A stretch of 64,000 bases of DNA from Eurosta solidaginis. Taxonomy: Eukaryota > Arthropoda > Insecta > Diptera > Tephritidae. Positions 1 to 10,845 of the stretch are shown here, piece after piece. Each line of letters opens with the position of its first letter. Positions within the stretch are counted from its first letter, which is position 1. The position numbers and the translations under genes were made by a program. Location of the stretch: positions 248,434,978-248,498,977 of the forward strand of contig NC_090320.1 in the NCBI RefSeq assembly GCF_040869045.1, written 5' to 3'. Under the pieces are notes generated by a model. It was not told where the DNA came from. It did not search any database and was given only the letters and a program-made list of their open reading frames with translations.

Positions 1-354
1 GAGTTAATATAAATAAGCGAAACAAAAAAAAAAAACATCGCTATTAATAATACTTTTCAATTTATCAGCATCCGTACACAAATGATTATGAATGGAGCGA
101 ATTTATTAGTCAGAGTTTAAAAAAAAAAGAAACTTTTGAAAAAAAAAAAAATTCATTCACGAAATGTTTGTATAACATTTAATGAATATGTGCGTGTGTG
201 TAGTGAGTATTTGGTGATTTAGCTTAGAATGTGCTGAATAGAGGCGCAACATGTGGCCTGCAGCAGCCAGCGTGGGGACAATTTTTAGTCACAATCAATG
301 AGTAAGTTGAAGGTGTTATTAGTAGATTTATTTATTGGTGTACATTATATGAAA
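1..354. other. AT-rich non-coding spacer
   Basis: Poly-A tracts and AT-rich sequence with no coding potential seen on either strand. A short GT-rich stretch lies near 190-200. It ends where the Helentron-like copy begins. Confidence 0.6.
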
Positions 355-2177
355 CAAGTAAGGAAGGCTAAGTTCGGGTGTAACCGAACATTACATACTC
401 AGTTGAGAGCTATGGAGACAAAATAAGGGAAAATCACCGTGTAGGAAAATGAACCTAAGATAACCCTGGAATGTGTTATTTGTACGATATGGGTATCAAA
501 TGAAAGGTGTTAATGAATATTTTAAAAGGGCGTGGGCCTTAGTTCTATAGGTGGACGCCTTTTCGAGATATCGCCATAAAGGTGGACCAGGGGTGACTCT
601 AGAATTTGTTTGTACGATATGGGTATCAAACGAAAGGTGATAATGAGTATTTTAAAAGGAGGGGCCTTAGTTCTATAGGTGGACGCCTTTTCGATATATC
701 GCCATAAAGGCGGACCAAGGGTGACTCTATAATGTGTTTGTACAATACGGGTGTCAAATTAAAGGTATTAATAAGAATTTTAAAAGGGAGTTGTGGTAGT
801 TGTATATGTGAAGGCGTTTTCGAGATTTCGACCAAAATGTGGACCAGGATGACCCTGAACATCATCTGTCGGGTACCGCTAATTTATTTATATATGTAAT
901 ACCACGAACAGTATTCCTGCCATGATTCCAAGGGCTTTCGATTTCGCCCTGCAGAACTTTTTCATTCTCTTCTACTTAATATGGTAGGTGTCACACCCAT
1001 TTTACAAAGTTTTTTTCTAAAGTTATATTTTGCGTCAATAAACCAATGCAATTACCATGTTTCATCCCTTTTTTCGTATTTGGTATAGAATTATCGCATT
1101 TTTTTCATTTTTCGAATTTTTCGAAATCGAAATAGTGGACGTGGCCATAGTCGGATTTCGGCCATTTTTTATACGAATACAAAGTGTGTTCAGATAATTA
1201 TGTAAACTGAGTTTAGTAAAGATATATCGATTTTTGCTCAAGTTATTATGTTAACGGCCGAGCGGAAGGACAGACGATCTACTGTGTATAAAAACTGGGC
1301 GTGGCTTCAACCGATTTCGCCCTTTTTCACAGAAAACAGTTATCGTCCTAGATACTAAGCGCCTACCAAATTTCACAAGGATTGGAAAATATTTGTTCGA
1401 CTTATGGAATTAAATGTATCATAGACAAATCAAATGAAAAAGGGCGGAGCCACGCTCATTTTGAAATTTTCTTTTGTTTTTGTATTTTGTTGTACCATAT
1501 CATTCCTGGAGTTGAATTTTGACATAATTTACTTATATACTGTAAAGATATTAAATTTTTTATAAAAATTTCACTTTAAAAAAAATTTTTTTTTGTCGTG
1601 GTCTTTCTCCGATTTTGCTAATTTTTATTAAGCATACATATAGTAATAGGAGTAACGTTCCTGCCAAATTTCATCATGATATCTTCAACGACTGCGAAAT
1701 TACAGTTTGCAAAACTTCTAAATTACCTTCTTTTAAAAGTGGGCGGTACCACGCCCATTGTCCAAAATTTGACATATTTTCTATTCTGCGTCATAAGTTC
1801 AACCCACCTACCAAGTTTCGTCGCTTTATCCATCTTTGGTAATGAATTATCGCACTTTTTCGATTTTTCGAAATTTTCGATATCGAAAAATTGGGCGTGG
1901 TTATAGTACGATATCGTTCATTTTAAATAGTGATCTGAGATGACTGCCCAGAAACCTACATACAAAATTTCGTCAAGATACCTCAAAATTTACTAAAGTT
2001 ATTGTGTTAACGGACGGACGGACGGACGGACATGGCTCAATTAAATTTTTTTTCGATACTGATGATTTTGATGTATGGAAGTCTATATCTATCTCGATTC
2101 CTTTATACCTGTACAACCAACCGTTATCCAATCAAAGTTAATATACTCTGTGAGCTCTGCTCAACTGAGTATAAAAA
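355..2177 (-). mobile_element. Helentron-like non-autonomous element, copy 1
   Basis: Read on the minus strand it starts with TTTTTATACTCAGTTGAG (2177 downward), carries a (GTCC)n tract (about 2013-2032), several blocks of conserved AT-rich sequence, and about three 131-bp minisatellite monomers (about 480-860). It ends with an inverted partner of the start, a GTTCGG/CCGAAC hairpin (about 373-390) and CCTTACTTG. A subterminal inverted repeat, a terminal 3' hairpin, a microsatellite and a minisatellite is the design known for Helentron-associated (DINE/INE-1-like) elements. No protein is encoded, so the ORFs here are chance. Four further copies lie at 13914, 41102, 51148 and 59371. The family assignment rests on structure, not on a database match. 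Confidence 0.75.
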
Positions 2178-2194
2178 CGTACATAAATAGTACA

Positions 2195-2570
2195 CTATCG
2201 TACCCGGCAGACTTGGTTCTACCCGAAAATAGGTTTGCCTACAATTACAATACAAAGTGATCCTCGTTTCCTTTCTAGAGAGTGACTATCCTATTCCCTT
2301 CTACTTTATCTTTAATTTTTCTTCCTATTCTTGTCTTTCTCTAGTTTCAGATATCTCCTCCCCACGCCCAAACCTATTCTCACTCCCGCTCTCGGTTTTA
2401 GTCGCAATTGCACTACGCTTCACTCCAACTCAGACTCCCACTGCCAATCCCATTTCCGCTTCCACTGCCACTCCCATTCCTACTCCAATTCATACTTCCA
2501 CTACCATTCCCTCTCTCAACTAATTTCTTCTTATATGGAATCCTTACACCAAATATTGAATACCTGTGTC
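2195..2570 (+). repeat. pyrimidine-rich diverged repeat
   Basis: After 'acccggcagac' comes a C/T-rich block with imperfect (CCATTCC)-like hexamers and heptamers (about 2420-2520). It resembles a decayed version of the TAGCAGACC family seen at 30090 and 54880. Sequence resembling the tandem monomer ('tttgatacccgtattgtg') reappears at about 3405-3470, beyond the LTR insertion, so the solo LTR may have split one old copy. The homology is weak and judged by eye. Confidence 0.35.
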
Positions 2571-2598
2571 ACCTGACCGACCGATTTCTTATTTATAT

Positions 2599-3136
2599 TG
2601 CAACGAATTTTAGTGCAAATCCTCTTATTTGCAACCTTCTGTTAAGTTCGAATCACTAAACTGTTGAATAAATAACTCCAATATTTAATAATGCAAAATG
2701 GCCTTTATTAAAGTACTTCACAATAACACTGATACTTCACAATCAATAGCTTGCTAAAATGAAACTGATTCTCGCACCTCTACTGTTGCTGCTTTTATAC
2801 TGTCCTCGTTGCATCTTCTAGGCGCTTCCAGAATTTACTTAGTTACTGGTATATAATTATAACTCCAGATGCACGTGTGTAGCTCTCATATGCGCATGTA
2901 TTTGTGAGCGACACTTCCACAATTACAATTGCATACTTTTGGGAGCATCTTAGATAAGATATCTGCATGTATTTGTGCGTTGCTTCTCCGCTGCGTGTAC
3001 GTACATATGTGTAGACATAATGATTGATTCGTTTATGTAGGTACATAATGATTGATTTATGGATGTGCATACAAGGCGCTGCTTAGCATCGGCTTAGAGA
3101 TGACAGTACCCCTTAGTGTTGCTAATATTCGTAACA
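2599..3136 (-). mobile_element. solo LTR of a Gypsy-like retrotransposon, copy A
   Basis: On the minus strand it runs from TGTTACGAAT to ATTCGTTGCA, giving TG...CA ends with a near-perfect 9-bp inverted repeat. It is flanked by the 4-bp direct repeat ATAT (2595-2598 and 3137-3140). It contains a TATAAAA promoter followed by a GCAGCAACAGTAGAGG leader, and a downstream AATAAA (minus strand). About 80% of its length aligns by eye with the LTR at 17390. There is no internal gag-pol on either side, so it is a recombined solo LTR. Four-base ATAT duplications are typical of the 17.6/297 branch of insect Ty3/Gypsy elements. Confidence 0.85.
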
Positions 3137-3140
3137 ATAT

Positions 3141-4290
3141 CTATTTGTTTTAATAAACCACTACGAAGCTGCAAACAAAGGCATTCCTTGCATTGTAGTT
3201 TCTGCATATAAAAATTTGTATCTCCTCCTCCTCCCAATGTTAAATCCTCGACTCTTTCCAGTATCTTCCGCCTTTCAACGATTTTTCTCCTTCACTTTCT
3301 TTCCTCTCTCACACCTTTGCCTATGGCATTTCGTTTAACCTTCCGTTTTCCTTTCGCTCTTCTTCTTTACCACAACTCCTTGCTGAAACCCTCATTAACA
3401 CAATCTATTTGATACCCGTATTGTGAAAACTTATTCTGCTATAACTCTGGTCCACATTTTGGTCTATATGTCTAAAATGGGTTCATGTATCCTGAAACCC
3501 GCTTACAAACCATCAGCGAAACTATACAAAAGAGCGCAGCTATATCTTTTAAAATTGTTCATCTGATCTTATGTTATAAGCTATCCCAAGATTTTGCATT
3601 TTGTTTTATCTATCTATCTTATCTATAAATCTTATAAAATAAAGTCGCTAAATGCCATGTATGCACATAACTTCACACAGAATGCTGCGATTTTAAAACG
3701 GTTTTTTGCATTTGAAAGCTTAGCTATGTGAGATGGTACAGTTATTATAATTTGAAGATATATATTATAGGGGCGTGGTAAATTGCCAAAATGTAGTAAA
3801 AAATCATAAAATTTTTGTTTACACAGCTATAACTCATAAACGGATGGATGGATTTAAAAAATTCTACTTTTCATTAAAACTTTGAAATATCTACCTTCGA
3901 TCTGCATCAAAAAAAATATCAAGTATTTGGTTCCTTTCTTATATCAGCCAAATTGTTTAAACAAAAGTAACATTTTTACCAAAAAATGTATTTGTGTGGC
4001 TGTTCGCTGTGAACTGTGCGCGCTAATTGCTTTTGAGTGAGGATGATGCGACACATACATACGTACATATACAGCATTCGCTGCGTTATTTAACTTCGGG
4101 CGTAGGTTTATAGGTGTGTACGGATGTACATCACTACATAGTATAAAACAAAGTCGCTTTTTCTGTCCCTATGTCCCTTTGAATGCTTAAACCTTTAAAA
4201 ATACGCAACGGATTTTGATGCGCTTTTTTTTTAATAGATAAAGAGTGATTGAAGAGGAAGGAACGGATGAACATATTTCGCTGAAAATTG
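3141..4290. repeat. unclassified interspersed repeats
   Basis: The motif ATAAAA(T/C)AAAGTCGCT occurs at about 3637 and again at about 4143. The second is followed by 'tttctgtccctatgtccc' and 'acgcaacggattttgatgcg', wording common to dispersed insect repeats that end near tandem monomers. No coding sequence is seen. Class and exact limits are not determinable by eye. Confidence 0.4.
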
Positions 4291-4299
4291 GTGGAGGGG

Positions 4300-5615
4300 T
4301 AGCTTAGAACCAGGAGACAGACATTGGATAATTTTTATCCCGTTCTGGCTAGGGTCTTGAGATCAAAACGTGGACCTGCGTAAACCTGGGATATGTTTGT
4401 ACAATATGGGTATCAAATGGAAGCTGTTTATGAGTACTTTGATACGGGGTATTTTTCGTACCAGCGGTAACTAGGGTCTCGAGATATAAGCGAAAACGTG
4501 GACGCGGGTACCCCTAGAATGTGTTTATAGAATATGGATAACAAATGAAAGCTGTTGATGGGTGCTTTAGTATAGGGTAATTTGCATACCCCTGGGTGAC
4601 TAGGATCTCGAGATATAGGCCAAAACGTGGGCCCGTGTACCCCTAGACAGAGTTTATACAATATGGATATCAAATGAAAGCTATTGATGAGTGCTTTAGT
4701 AAAGGCTAGTTTTCATATCTATTGGTGACTAGGGTCTCGAGATATAGGCCAAAACGTGGACCCGGGTACCCATAGAAAGTGTTTATACAATATGGATATC
4801 AAATGAAAGCTGTTGATGAGTGCTTTAGTAAAGGGAAATTTTCATACATATTGGTGACTAAGGTCTCAAGATATAGACCAAAACGTGGGCCCGTGTACCC
4901 CTGGACAGAGTTTATACAATATAGATACAAATGAAAGCTGCTGATGAGTGTTTAAGTACAGTGTAAGCTTCATACCTATTTGTTACTAGGGTCTCGAGAT
5001 ATAGGCCAAAACGTGGGCCCGTGTACCCCTAGAATGTGTTTATAGAATATGAATATCAAACGAAAGCTGTTGCTGAGAGCTTTAAAGTAATTTTCATTGT
5101 GATATTCGATTTAGTCGCATCAACCTGTCAAAACTGATAAATATGCATGCGAAGCCGAAATAAAACATGAATTAATAATACCCACATACCTATTTACATT
5201 CGTACTATTCGATTTGCCTGAAATTTGGTATATTAATTTGCCTATATTAGTATTTACGATCCTTTTTTCCGGGAAGTAGATCAGAGACGGACTGGGACTG
5301 AGACTCGGGGTGGGACTGGGACTCGGAATGCGACTGGAACAAAATAGATACCACCCTCTTGGACTGGCAATAAATGATGAAGAAGAATGAGAAAAATTTG
5401 AGATAAGAGAAAAGAGGGGATGAGAAGGAGACTGAGAAAGAGATTGAGTGAGACGAAGATAGAGATAGATGAAGCGAAAAAGACGGAGGGAGGACTGAAT
5501 AAAAGGATTAAGAAAAAGTGAAGAGGGGAAGGGCAGAGTTAGACGGAAAAAGCTTATTAAAATGTATGCAGATAGACCAAATTTAGGGCAGAACAATGTC
5601 TGCCGGGTCTGCTAG
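4300..5615 (-). mobile_element. tandem-repeat element, TAGCAGACC family, copy 1
   Basis: Read on the minus strand it begins TAGCAGACCCGGCAGACATT at 5615, runs through a C/T-rich region with TCCCAGTC-type hexamers (about 5280-5330), then about six tandem monomers of about 115-120 bp (4370-5100). Each monomer contains GGATATCAAATGAAAGC and CTCGAGATATAGGCC. The same order is seen on the plus strand at 30090 and 54880. The long ORF across 5120-5596 recurs in all three copies only because the DNA is repeated; it is very low-complexity (S, F, L, P) and I do not regard it as a protein. Transposition class is unknown. Confidence 0.65.
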
Positions 5616-6258
5616 TATGTATATAAAATAAACCTATATGATAGGCTGCTAAAATAATAAATTTAAAACAAATCGCATCACAAAAAAGATTTATTACAAA
5701 AGCTCGGTTCCTTATCCACTTCTCGGATTACCACGGACCATATTTCAAGCAAGTTCTAAAATAAAAATGATTTGTAGAATAGTTGACCCCTGGTCCAAAG
5801 AAAGAACGGGACCCAAATATTAAGCATGTCGAAGAGGAACTCCTGCACTTATTTCAAAGAAAAGTGCACCATACATATGATTTTGTCGTATAGGTGGCCG
5901 CACTTGTCCACTTCCCGAAAAGGCAAAGAGGTCCGTTGATCTACTTCCTGGAAAAGAAAATTTCTCAAAGAATAAACTAGTCAAGGGGTCTTTTACTATT
6001 TTGTTCCAAGCAGGCCCAATATTTCTGCTGAACTAGGAGGCCTGGGGGTACATTTGACTTGGGCTGCTTGACAATAATTTTAAATTTTTTTATTATCTTA
6101 AAGTACACCATCGCGTTTTAAATTAAGAAGATCCCAAAATATTTCGATATTTTCCACTTCGACTCTTCTTCTTCTTAATTGGATCACTCAACATACATAT
6201 ATAATGTAATTTAATACAATAGTAATGGACGAGCATAGCTCTATTATGCTCAGTATTA
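5616..6258. other. unique-looking spacer
   Basis: No convincing coding sequence, repeat or RNA was seen. It ends with the left 13-bp target duplication ATGCTCAGTATTA (6246-6258) of the adjacent SINE. Confidence 0.5.
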
Positions 6259-6623
6259 AAAAAAAAAAAAAATAAATGTAAGGCGCGATAACCTCCGAAG
6301 AGATCTAAGGCCGAGCTTCTCTTCCAATTTGCGTCGTGCTCCTCTTGATTTTTCCCTACAAATTGGCCGGACGGGACCTACATGTTTTATGCCGACTCCG
6401 AACGGCATCTGCAAGGCAGATGAGTTTTCACTGAAAGCTTTTCATGGCAGAAATACAATCGGAGCGCTTGCCAGACACTGCCGAGGGGCGACCCCGCTTA
6501 GAAAAATTGTCTTCTAATTGAAAAATCTTATTTCTAAAATTTTGATGTTGCTTTGCCCGGGAGTTGAACCCAGGGCATACGGTGTGATAGGCGGAGCACG
6601 CTACCATCACACCACGGTGGCCG
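6259..6623 (-). mobile_element. tRNA-derived SINE, copy 1 (full length)
   Basis: On the minus strand a tRNA-like head has an A-box-like TGGTGTGATGGTAGCG and a B-box GGGTTCAACTCCC. A conserved body follows (GCATGCCG-like motifs, 'ttctgccatgaaaagc', 'cggagttatcgcgcc' type end), then a T/A-rich tail (6259-6275). Identical 13-bp direct repeats ATGCTCAGTATTA flank it (6246-6258 and 6624-6636), so this is a clean LINE-mediated insertion. The chance ORFs 6329-6517 and 6428-6610 are translations of the SINE. It is close to the copy at 48626. Confidence 0.88.
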
Positions 6624-6636
6624 ATGCTCAGTATTA

Positions 6637-7149
6637 GTTAGAATATTATCTCGCCGTACCCAGTATAAGCTGACTAAAACTCCAGTTATCTAGTTTGAAC
6701 TAATGTCGAATATTTAATCCTTGCAATAGGTTCTGTCTTTTTACCGCCCTTCCCAACCTGTGAAGGGTCAGTTGCTGATTTTTAGGTTAAAAGTGTAAGT
6801 AATGTGTCTAATGTCCTTCCTGTCTTCAGGAGAATAAGGCTTCAAAATATTTTTTTATGTCTTCCCCGACTTTGGGTGGAGCAGGCACGACGATTTGAGT
6901 CAACGGTGTAAGCTTAGGATTTCTGTATTAGCAAGTAAATGAATCTTGTGTATCTACCAAATTTTCCGTAGGATCAGGTACGGTATTTGTAATCAGAAAT
7001 TCTAGAGTTGGCTTTACCATCCTTCTTGCCTTGAGGAAGATGAGAAGACTAAGCATTTTTAATGCAAATGTTCCCCCTCCGCTAGTTTCAGTACGAACTT
7101 TCTATCGATTTCTACATTGAGGAAGATTAGACGCTGAGCTGGTTACTTT
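6637..7149. other. unrecognised spacer
   Basis: Repeated phrases around 'ccttcc...cttgaggaagat' occur (about 6810, 7020, 7110), suggesting an old degenerate repeat. No ORF of note and no family was recognised. Confidence 0.35.
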
Positions 7150-7425
7150 TACTGTAGGTAGTGGCTGAAGCCAGTGCCGGCGTTTAAAGGTAGATAGCTT
7201 GCCTACCACACCGAAGGTCCTGAGTTCAAGTCACGGTAAAAGCAATATCAAAGGACTTAAGAAAACCGTTTTTTAAGCAGACTCGCCATTGGTAGTGGTT
7301 TTTCAAGCTCTCCGGGTGTATTTCTGTCAAGCTTCTCAGAGAAAATGCACCTGCCTTGTAGATGACGTTCTGAGTCGGCATAAAACAGATAGGTCCCGTT
7401 CCGCCAATTTGTAGAAAACACTAAT
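7150..7425 (+). mobile_element. diverged copy of the tRNA-derived SINE
   Basis: The head 'gcctaccacaccgaaggtcctgagttcaagtc' and the body with 'tgtatttctgtcaagcttctcagagaaaatgcacctgcc' and 'gagtcggcataaaacagataggtcccg' match the order of the SINE at 48626 with many substitutions. No target duplication was seen and the 3' end is lost. Confidence 0.7.
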
Positions 7426-7469
7426 AAAATGCACATCGTTAATCTTACCAACGGGTTTAGGGGTTGAAA

Positions 7470-7630
7470 ATATTCCCATGCTTGTCGTAGGAGCCGACCC
7501 GAATGTTCGAGGAGTCACAAAACATCGTTCCCGAGGCAGTCGGTGTAGTATCAAAAGGTTCTAGAACAGGTGGTTGCCTGATCCTAATCCGGCAAAGGAT
7601 TTGCGCTACAAAAACAATAAGAATAACAAC
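7470..7630 (+). repeat. relic 3' end of the CAA-tailed retroposed family
   Basis: The phrases 'tgtcgtaggagccgacccg', 'cgttcccgaggcagtcgg', 'ctaatccggcaaaggattt' and 'cgctacaaaaacaataagaataacaac' are in the same order as in the intact copy at 19171-19594. The copy is internally shortened and the (CAA)n tail is degraded. Confidence 0.6.
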
Positions 7631-8061
7631 GTAAATGGAAAGATAAGCTTGGTCTATATGTTCTCGGAAGTATATCGCGCAATATTAGTATTATATTATC
7701 ATAGACAGTAGTGGCCAAAGAACAGCCATCTTGGGTCGCTAGGGACAGAAACGAAAAAAAAACTAGTCTGCCGATAGGGTGCAACGTCGGTATGAGTTAT
7801 AGCTGCCGCTTTATCGTAATGCAGAGGAAAGACCGTTGACTCACACAGCTTAGTGTGAATCGGCTTTCAAATAGCAGCTATGTAGGAAGTGGAAGTTCTT
7901 ATGATCTTGTGACCTAACTTTATAGTGAGGGTCGAATACCCCCTCTCCAAACTGGCGAGGTCAAAAATAGGTTTAAACCGGTCAGCCCTGCAGATTTTGT
8001 GGAAATATTTCTAGCCATCAATGAAACGCGATTTTCACATTTTCTCAAAATTAATATGATT

Positions 8062-8332
8062 TATGAATTCAGAGTTATGGCGGTATTCTCGGGTATGCGG
8101 CCCAGGTTGAGTTGGAGCCAATTACAAGAACATGTGGATCACCTACTGCGCAAATCTCCGGCTATATCTCCCACTCCACCCTCGCACCGTATTATCCAGC
8201 AAGAGTACGATAAGAGCGGGGGCATAGTTGCATCCAACGAAGATCCGTTAACCAATGCGACGCCGATCTCCGCAGCAGCGCTGGTTCTGGGCGTGCTCTG
8301 GTGGGAGAGCATAGAGGGCTTTCGCTGTGCCG
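8062..8332 (+). CDS. candidate host-gene exon (unrecognised protein)
   Basis: An open frame with balanced codon use and higher GC than its surroundings. It runs to a consensus donor, CCG/GTAAGG at 8333, in phase 1. A possible acceptor (gaattcag) lies at about 8061. The translated segment includes SWSQLQEHVDHLL, SPTPPSHRIIQQEY and a hydrophobic stretch, ATPISAAALVLGVLWW, that could be membrane-associated. It splices in frame to the candidate exon at 8587. I do not recognise the family. It could instead be a decayed element gene, but it matches none of the repeats in this window. Upstream exons were not identified. Confidence 0.38.
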
Positions 8333-8586
8333 GTAAGGTGCAGGAATTTCATTCTCTTATATAGCAAAAAGCGTGACATTATCTACTCTTTCTATTTTAT
8401 TTCATGCAAATGGCTCATGTTTTAGGTTTCCTTATTCTTATATAATCCTTTTCAGTGTTTCCATCATATTTGAACCCATGCAATCAAGATTTAGCCATCG
8501 TAAATATCATTTGTCATTTGCAATTCAATTGAACACCACAGTTGAAATGTCATTTTGTTGAATTTTTATTTTCTTTTTACTTTTAG

Positions 8587-8628
8587 CCTGTAATCCGTTC
8601 TATCTCGATATCGAAACTCTTATCTGAG
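8587..8628 (+). CDS. candidate 3' terminal exon joined to 8332
   Basis: A pyrimidine-rich tract (ttctttttacttttag) precedes this exon. The phase-1 junction from 8332 reads on as ACNPFYLDIETLI and stops at TGA, about 14 codons. The intron is about 254 bp, normal for flies. The support is the joined frame and consensus splice sites only. Confidence 0.33.
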
Positions 8629-8639
8629 GATTATTGCGC

Positions 8640-9350
8640 ATCATCGCCACGAAAATCGCTTGCATTGCCAACACATTTATAGAGTCCATCCACTTTGCTC
8701 ACTGGCTTTTACTCTAAGTGTTATTGTTGTTGTTGCTATTGTTATATTTTTGATTTCCACTCATCTTTTCTTTACACCTTATCGATTACAGCTAATCGTG
8801 ATTAAGTGCATTCCATTTATTGCCACACTACACTCTACATGCTGTTGTTGCTGCTGCTGCTTAGATTCTATGCGTTCAGCAACATGTTGCATACTCATGC
8901 TCACGCTTTGGTAGTCCGCACAAACACACACACACACACTCTTAACACATTAACCTCCACAGCAAAAGCAGCAGCTTCAAATAGGCACTGACAGTCGAAT
9001 GGAAGACAAATTAATCGCCATGATCAATTCCGCAATGAGCATGTTGCCAACATTGCCTGATATCGATCGCTTGCCATTTAATATACTAAAATCAAGGAAA
9101 TCTAAGGAGGTCCATGTGCTTGCTGTATTCACAATTATATACCCAAAAATGAGTTCGAAAATAGTTGATAGAATATACATAGGTTCCAGAAATTGACTTG
9201 ATTTCGTAATGTATCTATACATGTAGTTCATTGGAATGATGGTACTAGATTCATCAGATAAAATTAATACATTCCTGAGCTCATTTTTAAGTATGCCTCC
9301 AGAAAGAGTCAGCCTTGTAGTTCTTCCTTCTTTTCGGCTCAGAAATGTTG
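8640..9350. other. non-coding with simple repeats
   Basis: Contains a short (TGC)n run at about 8840-8862 and (CA)n at about 8925-8939. Small overlapping ORFs at 8660-9231 show no coding character. No gene seen. Confidence 0.5.
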
Positions 9351-9369
9351 GATGTTAGCAGATCCAGCA

Positions 9370-10330
9370 GATATTATCCTACCTGCGCTTAGGTTGTTAT
9401 TGTAACAGTGCTTCGCCCCATCCAATAGGTGCGACCAATCACAAATTGTCATCAATGTCCTCTAACGGGAGTCCAAAGAAACTTGCCGTTTCAACGGAGG
9501 TGGACCATAATGAGAGGGGTATTAGAGGCGTTGGTTCCACATTACAATTGGTATCATGTGGGGACATATTGCAAGCAGGGCATACATTTTGTATTTCGGG
9601 GTTGATTCTGGATAGATAAGAGTTTAACCTGTTACAGTACCCAGGTTGAGGTTGAACTAGAGTGACGCGCGTTTTCCTATGGAGAGTACGTTCCTTTTCT
9701 GCGAGTTCTGGGTATTTTTCTTTAAGTACTGGATTCACCGGGCAATTCCCAGCATAGAGGTCCGACGTCTGGCTGTGGATATCACTGAGGACCTGCTTGT
9801 GCTTTTTTGCCTCAAATGGCTGTGTTCTCAGATGCCGTATTTCCTCATATGCTTAGGGAGATGACCCCTGGCGGTATAGCCCCTGGCGGTGTAGGCCCAT
9901 CAATCAGATGTGTGTTGGTATGACCAGGTTTCTGTGTATTCAACAGAAACTGTTTGGTTGGCATTTCATTTCTCTCCCTAAAGGGGAGTACTCTCGCCTC
10001 ATTATGTGGATGGTGTTCTGTGGACATAAGAAGACAGCCCGTAGCGGTTCTTAGGACAGTATTTTGGCAGGCCTGTATCTTCTTCCAGTGAGTAGCTTTT
10101 AGGCTTTTAGGTGGAGCCGCGTAGTATGCAATCGGCCGGCCAATTGCTTCGTAAGTGGTTATGAGCGTTCTTTTATCTCTAACCCAAGTGCCGCCGGCAA
10201 GAGATTTGAGGATTTTATTACGCCTCTGGATTTTCGGTACAACTGCGGCTGCATGCTCTCCAAAATGTAGATCCTGATCCCAAGATTTTAGGGTGTAAGG
10301 CAGTCGGTAGCCTGGTGCCATCGACGTGGA
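9370..10330 (-). pseudogene. Jockey-type non-LTR retrotransposon, 3' ORF2 relic
   Basis: Minus-strand translation gives successive pieces of the C-terminal half of a Jockey-clade ORF2. First is 'VPKIQRRNKILKSLAGGTW', 'TTYEAIGRPIAYYAAP' and 'LQACQNT-like' sequence (10321-9845). Then the terminal 'RINPEIQNVCPACNMSPHD' Cys/His segment and 'FFGLPLEDIDDNL' followed by TGA (9738-9439). The two pieces are in different frames with stops between. Downstream (9360-9430) is a 3' UTR ending near a degraded (CAA)n-type tail. The polymerase active site is missing because the element is 5' truncated. It is non-functional. Confidence 0.85.
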
Positions 10331-10553
10331 TGTTCAATATGGTCGCTGTTTAGGCAGGATGCCTAACTTTTCCGCATCTGATTTCGAACGCCCTAATGCA
10401 ACTCGATATTCGTTTTACTATATAGCCACCCACATCATCACCGCGCTATGCATGTGCATGCATGTACATGCACGTATATGTGTGCTTTTTGTCAGCACTC
10501 AAGCACATGCGTGTCGGCGTTTATGTGTGGGTGCCTTTCCCCTCCAAACGGAG

Positions 10554-10667
10554 GATTCTTTCGGCTCAACGGTTGTCCACGGCGAGACAACCGGCCTCGT
10601 GGATTCTAACAGCCAACCTGCATGCATTTCACCAGCGATCTCTGCCGTTCTTATGCGATCTACTCAG
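10554..10667 (+). CDS. candidate internal exon, phase 0-0
   Basis: A 38-codon open segment (DSFGSTVVHGETTG...AVLMRSTQ) follows a pyrimidine-rich acceptor (tgcctttcccctccaaacggag) and ends at CAG/GTAATA. The intron to the next candidate exon is 115 bp. The local GC content and codon use look coding. I do not recognise the protein. Its start could differ, as the frame is open further upstream. Confidence 0.38.
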
Positions 10668-10782
10668 GTAATATTGAAACCTATCCATTTTATATATTTA
10701 TTCAATAAAATCTACCAATTTATAATGATATATTTCCTCCGTTTATTTATTTCTCTCTTCCACACGCCATATTCCCACTGAG

Positions 10783-10845
10783 ATCGACCCCGGTGCGCCC
10801 ACCTACCTCAAGGAGCAGACGCACCTCGGCCGAACAGCCGCTCAG
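10783..10845 (+). CDS. candidate internal exon, phase 0-0
   Basis: Exactly 21 codons between an AG acceptor (ttccacacgccatattcccactgag) and a CAG/GTGTAA donor, reading IDPGAPTYLKEQTHLGRTAA and one more residue. Its phase matches the exon ending at 10667. It is GC-rich beside AT-rich DNA. Function unknown. It may be part of a host gene whose other exons lie outside the window or inside unrecognised sequence. Confidence 0.38.

Noticed and set aside
5120..5596. 158-codon ORF on the minus strand, with analogues at 30109-30543 and 54899-55381
   Set aside because: All three are translations of the same C/T-rich repeat element. Composition is almost only S, F, L, P; frames and lengths vary between copies.
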